From the NCBI GenBank assembly GCA_964508055.1, contig CAZDRI010000040.1, forward strand, positions 1 through 8,693: a DNA stretch of 8,693 nt, given 5' to 3'. A program made the translations under genes and the position numbers. A model generated the notes under the pieces. It searched no databases, had not been told where the DNA came from, and was given only the letters and a program-made list of their open reading frames with translations. Of this stretch, positions 6,475-8,693 are shown in pieces. The number at the start of each line of letters is the position of its first letter. The first letter of the stretch is position 1. The stretch is from CAZDRI01 sp964508055 (lineage in GTDB: Bacteria > Pseudomonadota > Gammaproteobacteria > PS1 > Pseudothioglobaceae).

Positions 6475-7811
6475 AAGTCTAAATTATTTTCTAAATAATG
6501 AATATTAACACCGCCTTTTATAAAGCTACTATTTTCCATTATAATTTTATGTAAAGGTATGTTAGTATCTATACCATCTATTACATATTCGTCTAAGGCA
6601 TTTTTCATTCTTATAATTGCAGTGTTTCTACTATTAGCATAAGTTATGAGTTTTGCAACCATAGAATCATAATAAGGAGGAACACTATATCCACTATAAA
6701 GATGTGAATCCACCCTGACTCCTAACCCTCCAGGAGTATGATAATGAGTAACTTTACCAGGCGATGGCATAAAGTTTTCAACATTTTCAGCATTAATCCT
6801 ACACTCTATTGCATGCCCTTTAATTTTCACATCCTTTTGCTTTAAACTAAGTTTTTCACCGGATGCAATTCTTATTTGCTCTCTTACTATATCTACCCCT
6901 GTTACCATTTCAGTAACTGGGTGTTCTACTTGAACCCTAGTATTCATCTCAATAAAATAAAAATTGCCTTCTTCGTATAAAAATTCAAAAGTTCCAGCAC
7001 CTCTGTAACTAATATATTTACATGCATCAACACAAACTTTACCAATTTTATTTCTAACTTCATCACTTATACCTACTGCTGGTGACTCCTCAACTACTTT
7101 TTGATGCCTTCTTTGCATAGAGCAATCTCTTTCCCCTAAATGTATAGCATTACCATGAATATCTGCTAAGACTTGTATTTCAATGTGTCTTGGGTTTGTT
7201 AGAAATTTTTCAATATAAACCTCTGAATTTGCAAAAAAATTCTTAGCTTCATTCTTTGTTAGATTAATTGCTTCTTTTAATTCTTCTTCTTTATTAACAA
7301 TTCTCATTCCTCTGCCACCACCACCACCAGAGGCTTTTATAATTATTGGAAATCCAATTTCATTAGCTAAGCTGATATTTTTTTCTATATCATCACCTAA
7401 AACCCCTTCAGAACCTGGCACACAAGGAACGCCTGAGTGTTTCATAGCCTTGATAGCAGAAATTTTATCGCCCATTTTTTTTATATTATCTGCAGTAGGA
7501 CCAATAAACACAAATCCACTTTGTTCTACTTTGTTTGCAAAATTAGCGTCTTCTGATAAAAATCCATATCCTGGATGTATAGCATCAACATGTGTTAACT
7601 CTGCTGCACTAATTATCGCAGGCACACTTAAATAACTGCTAGATGAAGATGGTGGACCAATACATACTGCTTCGTCTGCTAATTTTACATGCTTTAAGTC
7701 TTTATCTGCAGTAGAATAAATAGCTACTGTTTTAATATCCAACTCTTTACAGGCTCGTAGTATCCTTAAGGCAATTTCGCCTCTATTTGCAATTAAAATC
7801 TTTTTAATCAT
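6471..7811 (-). CDS. accC: Biotin carboxylase subunit of acetyl-CoA carboxylase
   Basis: Uses ATP and bicarbonate to carboxylate the biotin on AccB, the first half-reaction of malonyl-CoA formation. The protein is 446 aa (E. coli 449). The N-terminal biotin carboxylase fold starts ILIANRGEIA (5-14); the ATP-grasp domain and C-terminal domain follow. Catalytic and nucleotide-binding residues coincide with E. coli numbering: Lys116, Lys159, the glycine loop GGGGGRG at 162-168, His209, His236 in MQRRHQK, Glu276, Glu288, Arg292 in EMNTRVQVEHPVTE, and Arg338. A five-serine run at 55-59 is a small local peculiarity. The start codon overlaps the accB stop and its own stop overlaps argC, each by four bases, so the three genes are almost certainly co-transcribed and translationally coupled. 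Confidence 0.98.
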   Translation of the reverse strand: MIKKILIANRGEIALRILRACKELDIKTVAIYSTADKDLKHVKLADEAVCIGPPSSSSSYLSVPAIISAAELTHVDAIHPGYGFLSEDANFANKVEQSGFVFIGPTADNIKKMGDKISAIKAMKHSGVPCVPGSEGVLGDDIEKNISLANEIGFPIIIKASGGGGGRGMRIVNKEEELKEAINLTKNEAKNFFANSEVYIEKFLTNPRHIEIQVLADIHGNAIHLGERDCSMQRRHQKVVEESPAVGISDEVRNKIGKVCVDACKYISYRGAGTFEFLYEEGNFYFIEMNTRVQVEHPVTEMVTGVDIVREQIRIASGEKLSLKQKDVKIKGHAIECRINAENVENFMPSPGKVTHYHTPGGLGVRVDSHLYSGYSVPPYYDSMVAKLITYANSRNTAIIRMKNALDEYVIDGIDTNIPLHKIIMENSSFIKGGVNIHYLENNLDL

Positions 7812-8257
7812 TGGATAATAATTAAATCTTGCCCAAATTCTATTGGATCGCCATCTTGAGCCAAAATAGCACTTACTGTGCCTGATTTTTCTGCTTTGAT
7901 TTGATTCATAATTTTCATTGCTTCAACTATACAAACTGTGTCTCCACAATTCACTTTTTTACCAACTGTAACAAATGGGTCGGCACTAGGAGAAGATGCT
8001 GAATAAAAAGTTCCTACCATTGGAGAAACTACTATATAACCATCCTTTTTTTCTTTTACTTCATATTTGACTTTTGTATCTTTTACATTAGTGTCTGTTT
8101 CAATATTCCTCTCTATTTGATTAGCAGTATTAACTGGTGTAACTACATTACTATTTCGTGATATTTTTACAGCCTCTTCTCCTTCCTTTATTTCAATTTC
8201 AGAAAGACTTGATTTTTCTAGTAACTCTATTAGTTTTTTTACTTTTCGTATATCCAT
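7808..8257 (-). CDS. accB: Biotin carboxyl carrier protein of acetyl-CoA carboxylase
   Basis: Carries the covalently bound biotin that shuttles a carboxyl group from AccC to the AccA-AccD transferase. The protein is 149 aa (E. coli 156). Residues 1-33 are the conserved N-terminal helix/strand segment (IRKVKKLIELLEKS..EIEIKEGEEAVKI). About 34-73 is a linker. The biotinyl domain covers 74-149, with the thumb-type segment SPMVGTFYSASSPSADPFV (78-96) and the biotinylated Lys115 in EAMKIMN. The linker is rich in Asn, Thr, Lys and Val instead of the Pro/Ala-rich linker of E. coli, perhaps simply from AT bias. ATG 8257 has a good AGGA ribosome site five bases upstream. It is the first gene of the accB-accC-argC-erpA cluster. 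The aroQ gene found before accB in many proteobacteria is absent here. Confidence 0.97.
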   Translation of the reverse strand: MDIRKVKKLIELLEKSSLSEIEIKEGEEAVKISRNSNVVTPVNTANQIERNIETDTNVKDTKVKYEVKEKKDGYIVVSPMVGTFYSASSPSADPFVTVGKKVNCGDTVCIVEAMKIMNQIKAEKSGTVSAILAQDGDPIEFGQDLIIIQ

Positions 8258-8538
8258 ATTAGTCCTAAATATTTATATTACTTTAAGGGTTTTGATTAAT
8301 TTGAATAGTCTATTTATAAATTTTTAAAACAAAATTTTGTAAATATTTTATCTTCTACTAATTAAACCCAAATTCACATTTTTGATGTATAACTTAGGCA
8401 TATTTTTATCTATTTATCTAAATTTTGCAAGACTTTGTATGCATCTAACACATATCAAACTCTAAAAACACTTACATCGCTTTAAATTATACAAAAATAA
8501 AACTAATAATATAGATGATAATAGCCAAGGTTATATTA
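8258..8538. other. Non-coding upstream region of accB
   Basis: About 280 very AT-rich bases with no credible gene on either strand; the longest ATG frame I traced on the plus strand (8385-8465) is 26 codons and resembles nothing. The region should hold the promoter of the accB cluster. On the minus strand TATAAA (8313-8318) could be a -10 box, but no good -35 accompanies it. A 12-bp perfect palindrome ACAAAATTTTGT (8329-8340) lies just upstream of that hexamer and could be an operator or simply AT-rich chance. No tRNA or other RNA gene is visible. Confidence 0.5.
8263..8266 (-). promoter_or_regulatory. Shine-Dalgarno of accB
   Basis: On the minus strand AGGA lies five bases before the accB ATG. 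It is worth noting because most other genes in the window, including the downstream members of this cluster, lack a recognisable ribosome site. Confidence 0.6.
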
Positions 8539-8693
8539 TATCTCAGTATCTCATAAGCCTTTCATGTCATGCTGAATTTATTTCAGCATCTCAAGTTCAG
8601 GGTGACCAAAATATTTCAGCATCTCATAAGCCTTTCACGTCATGCTGCCCTGAAATAAATTCAGGGTGACCAAAGCATTTCAGCATCTCAAGC
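8539..8693 (+). repeat. Modular tandem hairpin-repeat block (copies B and C)
   Basis: Two related units with a 73-base offset: 8539-8574 matches 8612-8647 at 33 of 36 positions. Copy C (8638-8693) is 55/56 identical to copy A before accA, with stem CCCTGAA/TTCAGGG at 8648-8654 and 8660-8666. Copy B (about 8566-8626) instead has the stem ATGCTGAA/TTCAGCAT at 8569-8576 and 8582-8589. Both units share TTCAGGGTGACCAAA (8596-8610 and 8660-8674) followed by ATTTCAGCATCTCA. The 15-base core of B, CTGAATTTATTTCAG, is the exact reverse complement of the core of A and C. The block continues past the window edge, so its full length is unknown. Confidence 0.85.

Noticed and set aside
7316..7331. CCA-type triplet run (CCACCACCACCACC) as a microsatellite
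   Set aside because: It simply encodes the conserved GGGGG of the AccC ATP-binding loop on the minus strand.
7450..7635. 61-codon open frame on the plus strand inside accC
   Set aside because: It is antisense to the conserved N-terminal domain of accC and there is no ribosome site or recognisable motif.
8385..8465. 26-codon plus-strand frame upstream of accB
   Set aside because: No ribosome site, no similarity, and the length is expected by chance even in AT-rich DNA.

Overview
The window is a strongly AT-rich bacterial chromosome segment packed with housekeeping biosynthesis genes. Several products match the Escherichia coli proteins almost residue for residue in numbering: ThyA is 264 aa with Cys146, ErpA is 114 aa with Cys42/106/108, and AccC has every catalytic residue at its E. 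coli position. The AccA N-terminus (MNLDFLDFEQPIAELE), the direct accA-tilS neighbourhood and the argC-erpA adjacency also point to a gammaproteobacterium. Low GC, very short gaps and dispersed palindromic repeats would suit a host-associated or streamlined lineage, such as relatives of sulphur-oxidising symbionts or Francisella-like bacteria. That placement is inference and cannot be settled from this window. TGA is used as a stop (accB, accC), so the standard bacterial code applies.

Left part, plus strand: thyA (dTMP synthesis), a 74-base gap with a possible promoter, dapD (lysine/diaminopimelate), then a TauD/TfdA-type Fe(II)/2-oxoglutarate dioxygenase of unknown substrate. The dioxygenase frame runs back almost to the dapD stop. 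I place its start at an ATT codon (1835) preceded by AAGAGG, which adds 60 residues to the version beginning at the first ATG. After a 220-base gap holding a 56-base hairpin repeat come accA (acetyl-CoA carboxylase alpha subunit) and tilS (tRNA-Ile lysidine synthetase). tilS overlaps accA and must start at a non-ATG codon, probably TTG 3877.

Right part, minus strand: accB-accC-argC-erpA form a tight cluster, with 4-base ATGA overlaps at accB/accC and accC/argC and a 7-base gap before erpA. It joins biotin carboxyl carrier protein and biotin carboxylase to an arginine-synthesis reductase and an Fe-S carrier. tilS and erpA converge across 23 bases. AccA, AccB and AccC are three of the four acetyl-CoA carboxylase subunits; accD is not in the window.

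The right end (8258-8693) has no credible gene. Its last 155 bases are a modular repeat block related to the repeat upstream of accA: one copy is 55/56 identical to that repeat, and the neighbouring copy carries the 15-base hairpin core in inverted orientation. I see no sign of a defence system, prophage, CRISPR array, RNA gene or new multi-gene system. The points most worth checking are the non-ATG starts, the orphan dioxygenase, a Tyr in a normally acidic TilS motif, and the repeat architecture.
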